This document shows, piece by piece, positions 34,541 to 42,130 of a stretch of 64,000 bases of DNA. Source of the stretch: Bacteroidaceae bacterium. GTDB lineage: Bacteria > Bacteroidota > Bacteroidia > Bacteroidales > Bacteroidaceae. The notes beneath the pieces are model-generated. The model was not told the origin of the DNA and did not search any database. It saw nothing but the letters and a program-made list of their open reading frames with translations. The stretch lies in NCBI GenBank assembly GCA_017622815.1, contig JAGAQH010000042.1, forward strand, positions 62,001 through 126,000, read 5' to 3'. Numbering within the stretch: the first letter of the stretch is position 1; each line of letters opens with the position of its first letter. A program made the translations under genes and the position numbers.

Positions 34541-35110
34541 TTATCTGTCGAGTACCTGGATATATCCGTCATTAAGATTAGCAATAATCACGGCGGCAAT
34601 ACCTTCTGCAAGGACAACGACCTTTTTCCGTTTTCCTTTTTCTATCCTGACAAACGTGCCTTCAATGCCATCAAAAGATCCGCAGACAATTCTGACAGGT
34701 GTGCCCTCCTGCAGGTTGATTTCGTCCGGTGCAAGATAAATAAGTTTCTCATTGAATGTGTTGCACGCTGCAATGAATTGCTGCATCTGATATTCCGGAA
34801 CGGTGATGGGGACCCTTCTTACACCTGCAGGGCGTGTATGGTATTGCAGGTACTCCACACCCGACTTCAAGGACTGAATACGCTGACGCGTAGTGTGAAC
34901 AAATATCAGATTCTTTACTGCCGGAACCAGTTGCCTGGTTTTCTTTCCATCGCGCACTTTGGCAATTTCGTAACGCATGGGCACGAAACATTCCACATTG
35001 TTCTTTTCAAGAAAAGCCTTTGCCTTCAGTTCCCTGCCAAACGTAGCACTCATAGCAAACCAGAGCATGTCTGCATCAGTATAGTTAGACAGGTTTCCTA
35101 CATTTGTCAT
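34541..35110 (-). CDS. UpxY-family transcription antiterminator (first, next to invertible promoter)
   Basis: This 189-residue NusG-like protein has MLWFAMSATFGRELKAKAFL, VECFVPMRYEIAKVRDGKK and VPAVKNLIFVHTTRQRIQSL (NGN), then EGTPVRIVCGSFDGIEGTFV and KKVVVLAEGIAAVIIANLND (KOW). The longest frame starts with GTG at 35116; the ATG at 35110 is preferred. It is the first gene downstream (leftward) of the inverted-repeat-bounded promoter segment, the usual position of upxY in phase-variable Bacteroidales capsules. In the orientation shown no consensus promoter faces it, so it is predicted to be off. Confidence 0.88.
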   Translation of the reverse strand: MTNVGNLSNYTDADMLWFAMSATFGRELKAKAFLEKNNVECFVPMRYEIAKVRDGKKTRQLVPAVKNLIFVHTTRQRIQSLKSGVEYLQYHTRPAGVRRVPITVPEYQMQQFIAACNTFNEKLIYLAPDEINLQEGTPVRIVCGSFDGIEGTFVRIEKGKRKKVVVLAEGIAAVIIANLNDGYIQVLDR

Positions 35111-35262
35111 TAACACACGTCTTTCATGATGGTATATTCTTCTGGCTCCCCAAGGCCTTGCGTTTATTGCTCAGCCTTAGGCAATTAGGCGCTATCACCG
35201 ATGAGTAATCCTCCATCGCTAATGTCCTTGCAAACCACATAACAGCCATTCCCTGATACAGT

Positions 35263-35281
35263 AGGTCTTCTTTTAGAAGAT
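35263..35281 (+). repeat. Left inverted repeat of the invertible promoter
   Basis: AGGTCTTCTTTTAGAAGAT, 19 bases, is the exact reverse complement of 35463-35481. It contains an internal dyad, TCTTCT/AGAAGA around TTT, like a tyrosine-recombinase crossover site. Confidence 0.88.
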
Positions 35282-35462
35282 TGACCGGCATTAGTCGTAT
35301 GTTGAAATAAAGAACTTTAGTATTCATGAAAACAACATATCTGCTTAAACAAGGCCAAATCCATACACTCGAACTTCACGTCTGGATAATCTTTTTAAAG
35401 GAAAAAGCCATGCAGACACAACATTATTTAATATTTTTTCTTACCTTTGCTTGTGATTCCAC
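35282..35462. promoter_or_regulatory. 181-bp invertible promoter segment, OFF orientation
   Basis: This gene-free AT-rich segment lies between perfect 19-bp inverted repeats. Its only TAnnTTTG element (35442-35449) points right, away from the upxY gene at 35110. After inversion the element would map to 35295-35302 on the minus strand, giving a leader of about 180 bases before upxY. A recombinase gene lies 47 bases beyond the right repeat. Confidence 0.82.
35442..35449 (+). promoter_or_regulatory. -7 element of the invertible promoter
   Basis: TACCTTTG is preceded by an A/T-rich spacer. No strong -33 TTG is seen, as is common in the phylum. Confidence 0.65.
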
Positions 35463-35481
35463 ATCTTCTAAAAGAAGACCT
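35463..35481 (-). repeat. Right inverted repeat of the invertible promoter
   Basis: ATCTTCTAAAAGAAGACCT is the reverse complement of 35263-35281. On the leftward transcript it also supplies the U-rich tail after the recombinase terminator hairpin. Confidence 0.88.
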
Positions 35482-35503
35482 GTGCCGGTATCTGCACAGG
35501 TCT
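35478..35503. terminator. Hairpin between recombinase and invertible segment
   Basis: GACCTGTGC pairs with GCACAGGTC (9 bp, loop of 8). Leftward it is followed by TTCTTTT, so it should end the recombinase transcript. Rightward it stands directly in the path of the OFF-oriented promoter. Confidence 0.75.
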
Positions 35504-35527
35504 AATGATGTTGTTGTCAGGTTGTGT

Positions 35528-36475
35528 CTATAACAGTCTTAGGATTTTTCTGTTGGCTTTGTCTATCACTTCGGTTTTCAAAGAGTCAAGGTATATTTGT
35601 GTTGTCTTTTCCGAGTCATGTCCCATGCCTTCGCTTATTACAGAAAGAGGGATGCCTTCGTTGCGTGCAATACTTGCCCATGAATGTCGCGCACAATACA
35701 TGGTTAGCGGATGCTGCAATCCTATTTCTGTGCCTATGATCTTCAGACTTCGGTTGACACTACACATGGCATTCAGGTATTGCCTCCTGTGATTGCCATC
35801 CAAATCCTTTATGATGGAGAACAGGTAGGGAGATGATGGCGGCGCAAGATACTTTTGCAGAATGCTGTGCATGCAGGGTTCCCAAAAGATTGTCAGTTGC
35901 TGGTTTGTCTTTTTCCTCCGGTAGTACAGTATGCCGTTTCTTATACTTTTCTTCTTGAGGAAGGCTATATCCACAAACGACATTCCCCGGGTATAGAAAC
36001 TGAAAAGAAACATGTCTCTGGCAAATTCCTTTGATGGTGAACCACTGAGGTCCATTGACTTTATTTTCCTGATACTCTTCAGGCTCAGGGCACGCTTGCC
36101 GGTCTTTTCTATAGATGTGTTTACGCGCTTGAACGGATGCCGGTCTACGATAAGTTCTTCGTCCACCGCCCTGTTGTAGACGGCTCTGAGGTGCTTCATG
36201 TAGAACGATATGGTGTTGGGCGACAAGTTACTGTTTCTCAGATAACATTCGTACGACTCCATCTGTTCGGAACATATATCCCGAAGTGTGATGTCGGCAT
36301 TCTTTCTGTACCTGCGAAAACTGTTAAGTGTACTGGAGTAGGTTTCGCTTGTTCTGACACGGCCCTGCTCCTGGTACTGTGCAATGGTCTGTTCCATGTA
36401 GCGGAACAGAGTGTTGTTTGGTTTCCTTACTTTTCCAATGGTTGTCGGTACGGATTTTGTTTTTACTGATAGCAT
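35528..36475 (-). CDS. Tyrosine site-specific recombinase (Tsr/invertase type)
   Basis: This 315-residue phage-integrase-family recombinase has a SAM-like core-binding domain (LFRYMEQTIAQYQEQGRVRT to about residue 110) and a catalytic domain. The catalytic residues are visible: Arg in FYTRGMSFVDI, Lys in YYRRKKTNQ, Tyr-x-x-Arg in TMYCARHSWAS (Tyr in place of the first His, usual in Bacteroidetes), His in EGMGHDSEKT and the nucleophile Tyr in TQIYLDSL. ATG 36475 is chosen because the longer frame runs through the promoter, a leader hairpin and the neighbour's terminator. Its position beside the 19-bp inverted repeats makes it the likely inverter of the capsule promoter. Confidence 0.9.
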   Translation of the reverse strand: MLSVKTKSVPTTIGKVRKPNNTLFRYMEQTIAQYQEQGRVRTSETYSSTLNSFRRYRKNADITLRDICSEQMESYECYLRNSNLSPNTISFYMKHLRAVYNRAVDEELIVDRHPFKRVNTSIEKTGKRALSLKSIRKIKSMDLSGSPSKEFARDMFLFSFYTRGMSFVDIAFLKKKSIRNGILYYRRKKTNQQLTIFWEPCMHSILQKYLAPPSSPYLFSIIKDLDGNHRRQYLNAMCSVNRSLKIIGTEIGLQHPLTMYCARHSWASIARNEGIPLSVISEGMGHDSEKTTQIYLDSLKTEVIDKANRKILRLL

Positions 36476-36502
36476 AGTGCAAGTTTTGGTTAATAATGTA
36501 AG

Positions 36503-36549
36503 AAGGTCCCGACAATTCAGGACCTTCATACAAATTAAGCCAAATATAT
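36503..36549 (-). promoter_or_regulatory. Recombinase promoter and leader hairpin
   Basis: The minus strand reads TATATTTG at 36542-36549 (TAnnTTTG). The transcript would then form GAAGGTCC/GGACCTTC (36503-36528) followed by UUACAUUAUU before the ATG at 36475, resembling an attenuator. Confidence 0.5.
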
Positions 36550-36560
36550 TTATAACAGAA

Positions 36561-36600
36561 CTCAGCGAAGTGTAACTTTTGGCATACACTTCGCTGAGTC
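36561..36600 (-). terminator. Terminator of the secreted GEVED-protein gene
   Basis: This is a 15-bp perfect stem, ACTCAGCGAAGTGTA with TACACTTCGCTGAGT, with a 10-base loop. It lies 51 bases after the stop at 36651 and is followed leftward by TCTGTTATAAAT. Confidence 0.8.
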
Positions 36601-36650
36601 GCATTTAGGGGCACTCCCCTATCAAGTCCGTTGTGACGATGCAGTCACGC

Positions 36651-39062
36651 TTACTTACGTACTACCTTCTTCTTGCCATTGACGATGAACACGCCTTCCT
36701 TGGGCAGTGCATGAAGTTTCTGGCCCTGCATGTTGTAGATGCCCTGCTGGATAGTGGCGGCGCCCCCGGCAGGGATGTCCTGGATGGAGGTTACCAGGTC
36801 GGTAACCTCCACGTTGGGATTCTCTATGATGTACATTACAGAACCGTGGTCGTTCCATGTCCAGTTGCGAACGGCACATGAAGCCTCGTTGGTAACGATA
36901 CAGGCAAAATAGGTAGAATTCTCTGAATATCCGCCACCGGCATGGAAACTGAAAGTACCGTCGCCATTGTCACGAATCTTGTCCAGCGCTGTCTTGTTAA
37001 CGGTGAAGACATAGTCGCGACCGTTACGTGTTACGTAGGACTGATTTGCGGGCTGGTAAAGGTAGTATTCATCCCCTTCCTTCAGGATTTGCCAGATGAC
37101 GGTGGAATCAAAAGGGCTGACTTCCTCCTTATATATATTTACAATGGCCTCGTTGGAGGGAAACTTGTTGTAACTGGAGTTGGTTACGCCACGAAGGCTG
37201 ACATAGGTGTTGGTTATGGTAGGGTTCCATGCCAGGTAGCCCTCGCCGCTCTTTGCCTTGATGTGGTAGGCCATGTCGTTGCGCAGTTCGGAAAGGCTGC
37301 TTATGTTCCTGTATGCCTGAATGGCCTTGTAGGTAACGGTGAGCACCTTGGAGGCAGCATCCAGAGAAGCGGAACAGATGTATCCTTCGATCTGAATGGG
37401 GGTAACGTCGTCGGCAGAGAAATACTGTGATGCGTCTATGATGTCCTCGTGTCCGTACTCCTTGCCAAGGAAGTTAACACCGCCCTGCCCCTCGGGAGCG
37501 CCTACCACATTGACGGTATAGTGCTGAACCTGCTGCATGTCGCCCTTGATGCTCACGTATCCGCCGCGGATGTACTCGGCAGGGATGGTGTAGGTGCTGT
37601 CCAGGGCAGAGATGGCGGTTACGGGTACGTCCACAACTATCCAGTTGGGGTTGCCGTTCTCGTCCAGTTGGTCCACTGCATTCACGTTGTAGCCGTACTT
37701 CAGTTGGAAGCCGTTCTGCACAAAGCCCTTTTCGGGAATGACCTTCACCTTGAGTGCCTTGCCGTATTCGGCCTGATAGGCCTGCAAGGGAGAAAGGTCC
37801 TCGGCCAGGACGATATCGCCGTTCAACTGTGAAGCGCTTACGCTGACCATATCGCCATGCACGTCCAGAGTGAGATCAACGTAGCCACCGCCGTTGGAGA
37901 TGAGGCTCATAGCACCTGCAGGGTTGAGGTCGTCCCAGTCCACCTTGTAGCGCATGCGGTAGAAACCGTTGGCTGTAGAGGCAGGAACGGTAAATGCGGG
38001 CACACCGCTCTGTATGGTGTTTCCGTTGGCCGAGGTGCTGCCGTCGCTCTTGCGCCATGTGCCGTTAACCTGTGCGGCACTGTAGGAAACAATGTCGCTG
38101 CCCGTGGCAGGTGTGCCGTTGTCGTTCACCTCGTAGGAGAAGACACCGTCGTTGCCCCAGTCGGCATAGACGTATCCGCTCATCCATGAACCGCTGTACT
38201 TGAAGGTGGGCTGTACCTGTTCGCCTGCCTTGGCAGAGAACACATTGGTACACGTCATATCGGTGTAGATGAGTTTGTCGGCACCCATGGCGGTCTGCTC
38301 TGTAGCGCCAACCTTGAAACCAACACCGTTCAGACGGCGGTCATTGCGTGTGGGCTTTGCATCAGGGGCGAAGCTAAGTGCGTACTTGTCTGTGCTGAAA
38401 CGCTTCTCTGGATTGTTGTCCACCACGATTTCGTCGAAGTATGCCACCCAGTCGCTCTGGTCGGCATGGGGCGAACGGAGGTCGGGGATGATGACCAGAG
38501 AATGGATATCGATACCGCTATTCTCATTCTCTTCCTTGGAATATGAGAAGCCCTTGAAACTTACGACAACGTCCTGCCAGCCTTCCTTGGCCTTGACGGG
38601 AGCATTGGTCCAGGCCCAGAACTGCTCGTCCTCGCCTGTCTGCCATTCCCAACTCTTTTCCAGACGCTTGCCCAGACCTATCACCATCATACGCGAGTCG
38701 GCGGGCTTGTCCTTCAGGTATGCCATCACATGGATGTACTGCAACTGCTTGGTCATGCGGATGGGTTCCTTCAGGTCTATCCTCACACCATAGGCATTGC
38801 CTGCGAAGCGGCTTCTCTGGAATGCCACAACCTTGGCAGAGGAGTTGGGTGCTGCACCCAGTACCTCGTCAACATTTGTATCGGGGTTGTCGGCCACACC
38901 TGCATTGCCTGCCAGCGTGCCAACACGGAAAGGACTCTTTTCCCATTGGTCGTAAACGCCAATCTTTGCATAGTCCTCGGCATCAAAACTGATTGTTGTC
39001 TGTGCCTTGGCAGCCAAGCCTGCTATCAGCAAGGCTGCGGGGAGTATATATTTCTTTATCAT
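36651..39062 (-). CDS. Large secreted multidomain protein (GEVED-like, Prevotella-type C-terminal tail)
   Basis: This 803-residue protein has a signal peptide (cleavage near LAAKAQ). The N-terminal third resembles a carbohydrate-binding beta-sandwich (GVRIDLKEPIRMTKQLQYIH and later FDEIVVDNNPEKRF). A middle segment fits a GEVED-like domain (SGYVYADWGNDGVFSYEVND, YRMRYKVDWDDLNPAG). The last 30 residues, QGIYNMQGQKLHALPKEGVF ending in NGKKKVVRK, are the tail seen on many Prevotella secreted proteins. No catalytic motif was recognised. It is transcribed after the alpha-L-fucosidase gene (10-base gap), so it probably helps bind or present fucosylated glycans. Confidence 0.7.
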   Translation of the reverse strand: MIKKYILPAALLIAGLAAKAQTTISFDAEDYAKIGVYDQWEKSPFRVGTLAGNAGVADNPDTNVDEVLGAAPNSSAKVVAFQRSRFAGNAYGVRIDLKEPIRMTKQLQYIHVMAYLKDKPADSRMMVIGLGKRLEKSWEWQTGEDEQFWAWTNAPVKAKEGWQDVVVSFKGFSYSKEENENSGIDIHSLVIIPDLRSPHADQSDWVAYFDEIVVDNNPEKRFSTDKYALSFAPDAKPTRNDRRLNGVGFKVGATEQTAMGADKLIYTDMTCTNVFSAKAGEQVQPTFKYSGSWMSGYVYADWGNDGVFSYEVNDNGTPATGSDIVSYSAAQVNGTWRKSDGSTSANGNTIQSGVPAFTVPASTANGFYRMRYKVDWDDLNPAGAMSLISNGGGYVDLTLDVHGDMVSVSASQLNGDIVLAEDLSPLQAYQAEYGKALKVKVIPEKGFVQNGFQLKYGYNVNAVDQLDENGNPNWIVVDVPVTAISALDSTYTIPAEYIRGGYVSIKGDMQQVQHYTVNVVGAPEGQGGVNFLGKEYGHEDIIDASQYFSADDVTPIQIEGYICSASLDAASKVLTVTYKAIQAYRNISSLSELRNDMAYHIKAKSGEGYLAWNPTITNTYVSLRGVTNSSYNKFPSNEAIVNIYKEEVSPFDSTVIWQILKEGDEYYLYQPANQSYVTRNGRDYVFTVNKTALDKIRDNGDGTFSFHAGGGYSENSTYFACIVTNEASCAVRNWTWNDHGSVMYIIENPNVEVTDLVTSIQDIPAGGAATIQQGIYNMQGQKLHALPKEGVFIVNGKKKVVRK

Positions 39063-39072
39063 AGGTGTGTAA

Positions 39073-40602
39073 TCAATAAACGCTCAGGTTAGACAATAAG
39101 GGGCATGCTCTGCTGTCGAGGATGTTGATGCGGAGTTTCTTTGCCTTGTAACCCTCGCCATAACTCTCGGACGTACTGCCGTTCAGGGGAATGATTCTCT
39201 TGTAGCCCACGGTGGTAGTCTCCAGTGTGGGGCAGAGTTCGCGCCAAGTGCTGCCATCAGCACTGTACTCTATGGTGAAGTCCTTGATGCGCTGGCCCAG
39301 ACGGATGGGTTCCTGCATGAGCAGATAGCGCAGGGTCTGAGGCTCGTCCCATGACAGGGTGATGCTTGCCTGAAGGCTGCCGTCGTTGGTGCCCCAATAG
39401 GTGTCCTTATCGCCGTCGTTCAGGTTAGTGGCCTCGTACTTGCCGCCTGTGCGTGTCTCGCTCACCTCTATGGTAGCGGTCTTGGCCAGGTCCTTGGCAG
39501 CGGTGCTCTCGTCCTGTCCGTGAACGGGAACTGCCAGGCGCTCGTGAAGCAACTGGCCAAGTTTCTTCAGTTCATTCACTGTATTTGTGGGCAACACGCC
39601 ATACTGGTCGGGAGGGCAGTTCAGGATGAGTGTGGCATTGCGGCCTACGGTCTCCAGGTACATCTGGAACAGGCGTGCGGCACTCTTCATGGTCTCGCCC
39701 TGGTGCCAGAACCAACCGTTGTTTGTAGCCTTGGCATCGCTCTCGCCGGGATTCCAGAACCAGCCGTTGATGTCGCCCTCTTCGCGTACAACGGTTTCGG
39801 ACAGGTAGTCGGTCATTGCCCAGTTGGTATTGCCGGCATAACCGGACTCATTACCTATCCAACGTGCTTCGCCGCCCACACCCCACATAACGCAGTTGGG
39901 AGCAATACGGTGAACACGTGCACGGAGGTTGGGGATGTCATAGTAGATGGCGGCATCCACCTGGCGTGTACCGCCCTCGCCGCCATAGTAGCCGTCGCCG
40001 CCATTGGCACCGTCGAACCACATCTCAAACTGGTCGCTACCGTACTCGGCCAGTTCCTCGCACTGCTTCAGGAATACCTCGGTTACGTATGTATCCTTGC
40101 CATAGTGCGCAGAGTTGCGGTCCCAGGGAGAGATGTAGAAACCGTATTTCATGCCATGCTTCTGACTTGCCTTGGCATAGAGTTCGGGAATGTTTGCCGT
40201 ACGTCCGTATTCACTGCCTGCACGGGTGATGTTGTGAGTGGTAGTGGCAGTGGGCCACAGGCAGAAACCGTCGTGATGCTTCACTACGGCAATGCCACCT
40301 GTCATACCGGCAGCCTTCACTGAAGTAATCCATTGCTCTGGGTTGGGCATGGCCTTGGGGGCATAGATATTCTCTGCCTCGTCGCCATTGCCCCATTCCT
40401 TGCCGGTGAATGTGTTCATTCCGTAATGGAAGAATGCATAGAACTCGGTTTCGTTCCAAAGAATCAGTCGTTCATGGGGAACGGGATGACATGGCAACGG
40501 AGCGTTGTCCGGATTGGAAAGCTCCTGCGATACCAGTTTAAAGTCTTGGGCAAATCCCGTTATGGGGATAGCGAGTCCAAGAAGAAGGGTCTTAATCTTC
40601 AT
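39073..40602 (-). CDS. Alpha-L-fucosidase (GH29) with C-terminal F5/8-type domain
   Basis: This 509-residue secreted glycoside hydrolase has a signal peptide ending near GFAQ. The GH29 TIM barrel has ETEFYAFFHYGMNTFTGKEW, GGIAVVKHHDGFCLWPTATT, YGFYISPWDRNSAHYG and the nucleophile aspartate in FEMWFDGANGG. The C-terminal 150 residues (KYEATNLNDGDKDTYWGTND, LRYLLMQEPIRLGQRIKDFT) form a discoidin-like carbohydrate-binding module. It should remove L-fucose from host or dietary glycans in the periplasm or outside the cell. It is first in a two-gene leftward operon, and no susCD pair is nearby. Confidence 0.9.
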   Translation of the reverse strand: MKIKTLLLGLAIPITGFAQDFKLVSQELSNPDNAPLPCHPVPHERLILWNETEFYAFFHYGMNTFTGKEWGNGDEAENIYAPKAMPNPEQWITSVKAAGMTGGIAVVKHHDGFCLWPTATTTHNITRAGSEYGRTANIPELYAKASQKHGMKYGFYISPWDRNSAHYGKDTYVTEVFLKQCEELAEYGSDQFEMWFDGANGGDGYYGGEGGTRQVDAAIYYDIPNLRARVHRIAPNCVMWGVGGEARWIGNESGYAGNTNWAMTDYLSETVVREEGDINGWFWNPGESDAKATNNGWFWHQGETMKSAARLFQMYLETVGRNATLILNCPPDQYGVLPTNTVNELKKLGQLLHERLAVPVHGQDESTAAKDLAKTATIEVSETRTGGKYEATNLNDGDKDTYWGTNDGSLQASITLSWDEPQTLRYLLMQEPIRLGQRIKDFTIEYSADGSTWRELCPTLETTTVGYKRIIPLNGSTSESYGEGYKAKKLRINILDSRACPLLSNLSVY

Positions 40603-40859
40603 AGGGTTAAATTTGTTTAGGTTTCACTTAAAATTAGTTGTTTATTAACGTTTATTCTGCGCAAATATATCACATTAATGACATATATGAATTATGCTTA
40701 AAACGGCGTTAGTATTTTTTTTTTTTTCTTTAACGTTTGTTTAGAAAACCAGAGACTCGTCTGCAAACAACATTTGTTTGACGTAATGTTGATATGAAAG
40801 GAAATTGTTGTAAATTTGTCTCCGCATAACCTGAATCCACAAGAAAAACATAACAATAC
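40603..40859. promoter_or_regulatory. Divergent promoter region with a T13 tract
   Basis: The fucosidase side has TATATTTG on the minus strand (40662-40669). The acyltransferase side has a full promoter: TTG at 40789-40791, 19-base spacer, TAAATTTG at 40811-40818. A run of 13 T occupies 40715-40727 between them. Confidence 0.65.
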
Positions 40860-42053
40860 ATGAAAACAGATTTCCACCAAAGCGGAGTTAGCGGCATGTT
40901 GGGCGCAGAATCAAAATCCCGCCTTGTCTGGTGCGATGCCATGCGCCTGCTTGCATTCATCCTGCTTCTGTGTTGCCATGCCGCAGATCCGTTCTACGCG
41001 GCAGCAGCCTATGCCTCGTCTGGTGTGGAAGGGGATGCCGACCTGGTTCTGTGGGGAACACGCTGGGGTTCATTCTCGCGCCCGTGCGTACCCTTGTTTG
41101 TCATGCTTACCGGAGTACTGTCCTTGCCAGTGGGCAGAAGCATGGGCAACTTCTACAAGCATCGCATACCCCGTGTGGTGATACCCTTCCTGATATGGTC
41201 CGTCCTGTATTATCTCACGCCGTGGTTTACTGGAGTTCTGGGCATGGACAGCAGCGTGGTGTATAAGTTGTTCAGTTGGGCAGAGACGGACAGCCAGAGC
41301 CTTGCAAACGGAATGAGGAACGTGATGCGCATACCGTATGCCTTCAGTTTCGTGGCCTGCCACATGTGGTACATATACATGCTTGTGGGCCTGTACCTGT
41401 ACCTGCCCGTTTTTTCCGCGTGGGTGGAAAGAGCAAGCAAGAGGGAAAAAGAGGTGTTCCTGCTCATTTGGGCCATAAGCACCATGTTGCCATACTTCAC
41501 CGAGTATGTGAGCAAGTACTGTTTCGGCACCTGCGAGTGGAACTCCTTCGGCATGTTCTACTATTTTGCAGGGTTCAGCGGTTACATGCTGCTGGGACAC
41601 TACATACAGCAGTACGTCAGGTGGTCGTGGAGGAAGACACTCCTTGTGGCACTGCCCCTGCTGGCCGGAGGATATGCCATAACGCACTTGGGGTACTCGC
41701 ACATCATGTCCTTGCCGGAAAAGACACCGGAACAGATAGAGTTGTTCTGGACTTATTGCACGCCTAACGTGGTAATGATGACCATAGCGTGGTTCCTGAT
41801 TGTGTGCCGCGTGCATGTGGCGGAAGGCAGTAAGGTTTCCGGATGGCTTGCCCACCTTACGGCATGCGGTTTCGGCATATATATGATACACTATTATTTT
41901 ATTTTCCTGGGATACGACCTCGGTGCATGGCTTTGCCTTCCCGCACCTATGCGCATACCGTTCTCGGCACTCGTCATCCTGGCATGCTCGTGGATGGCGG
42001 TGGCTTTCATACGCAAGGTCACGGGCAAATATTCAAGATACCTGATGGGCTGA
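40860..42053 (+). CDS. Acyltransferase-3 family membrane protein
   Basis: This 397-residue protein has about 10 membrane helices. The early segment SRLVWCDAMRLLAFILLLCC, followed by RPCVPLFVMLTGVL and YKHRIPRVVIPFLIWSVLYY, is the Acyl_transf_3 (OafA/WecH-like) pattern; FACHMWYIYMLVGLYLYLPV and CGFGIYMIHYYFIFLGYD complete it. Such enzymes transfer acetyl or other acyl groups to extracytoplasmic sugars. The catalytic His normally found early is present as CCHAADP. The substrate is unknown. It has its own well-formed promoter. Confidence 0.85.
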   Translation: MKTDFHQSGVSGMLGAESKSRLVWCDAMRLLAFILLLCCHAADPFYAAAAYASSGVEGDADLVLWGTRWGSFSRPCVPLFVMLTGVLSLPVGRSMGNFYKHRIPRVVIPFLIWSVLYYLTPWFTGVLGMDSSVVYKLFSWAETDSQSLANGMRNVMRIPYAFSFVACHMWYIYMLVGLYLYLPVFSAWVERASKREKEVFLLIWAISTMLPYFTEYVSKYCFGTCEWNSFGMFYYFAGFSGYMLLGHYIQQYVRWSWRKTLLVALPLLAGGYAITHLGYSHIMSLPEKTPEQIELFWTYCTPNVVMMTIAWFLIVCRVHVAEGSKVSGWLAHLTACGFGIYMIHYYFIFLGYDLGAWLCLPAPMRIPFSALVILACSWMAVAFIRKVTGKYSRYLMG

Positions 42054-42130
42054 AATTTGTCTGCAGGAAGAAGAAGCCATAGTATAGCATTGCTTTAACC
42101 ACAAAGGCATAACACACTAAATTACAGATA

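Noticed and set aside
35124-35327. 67-codon minus-strand frame spanning the left inverted repeat
   Set aside because: It would be split by inversion of the segment and has no recognisable family. A shorter piece after the repeat could be a leader peptide, but nothing supports this.
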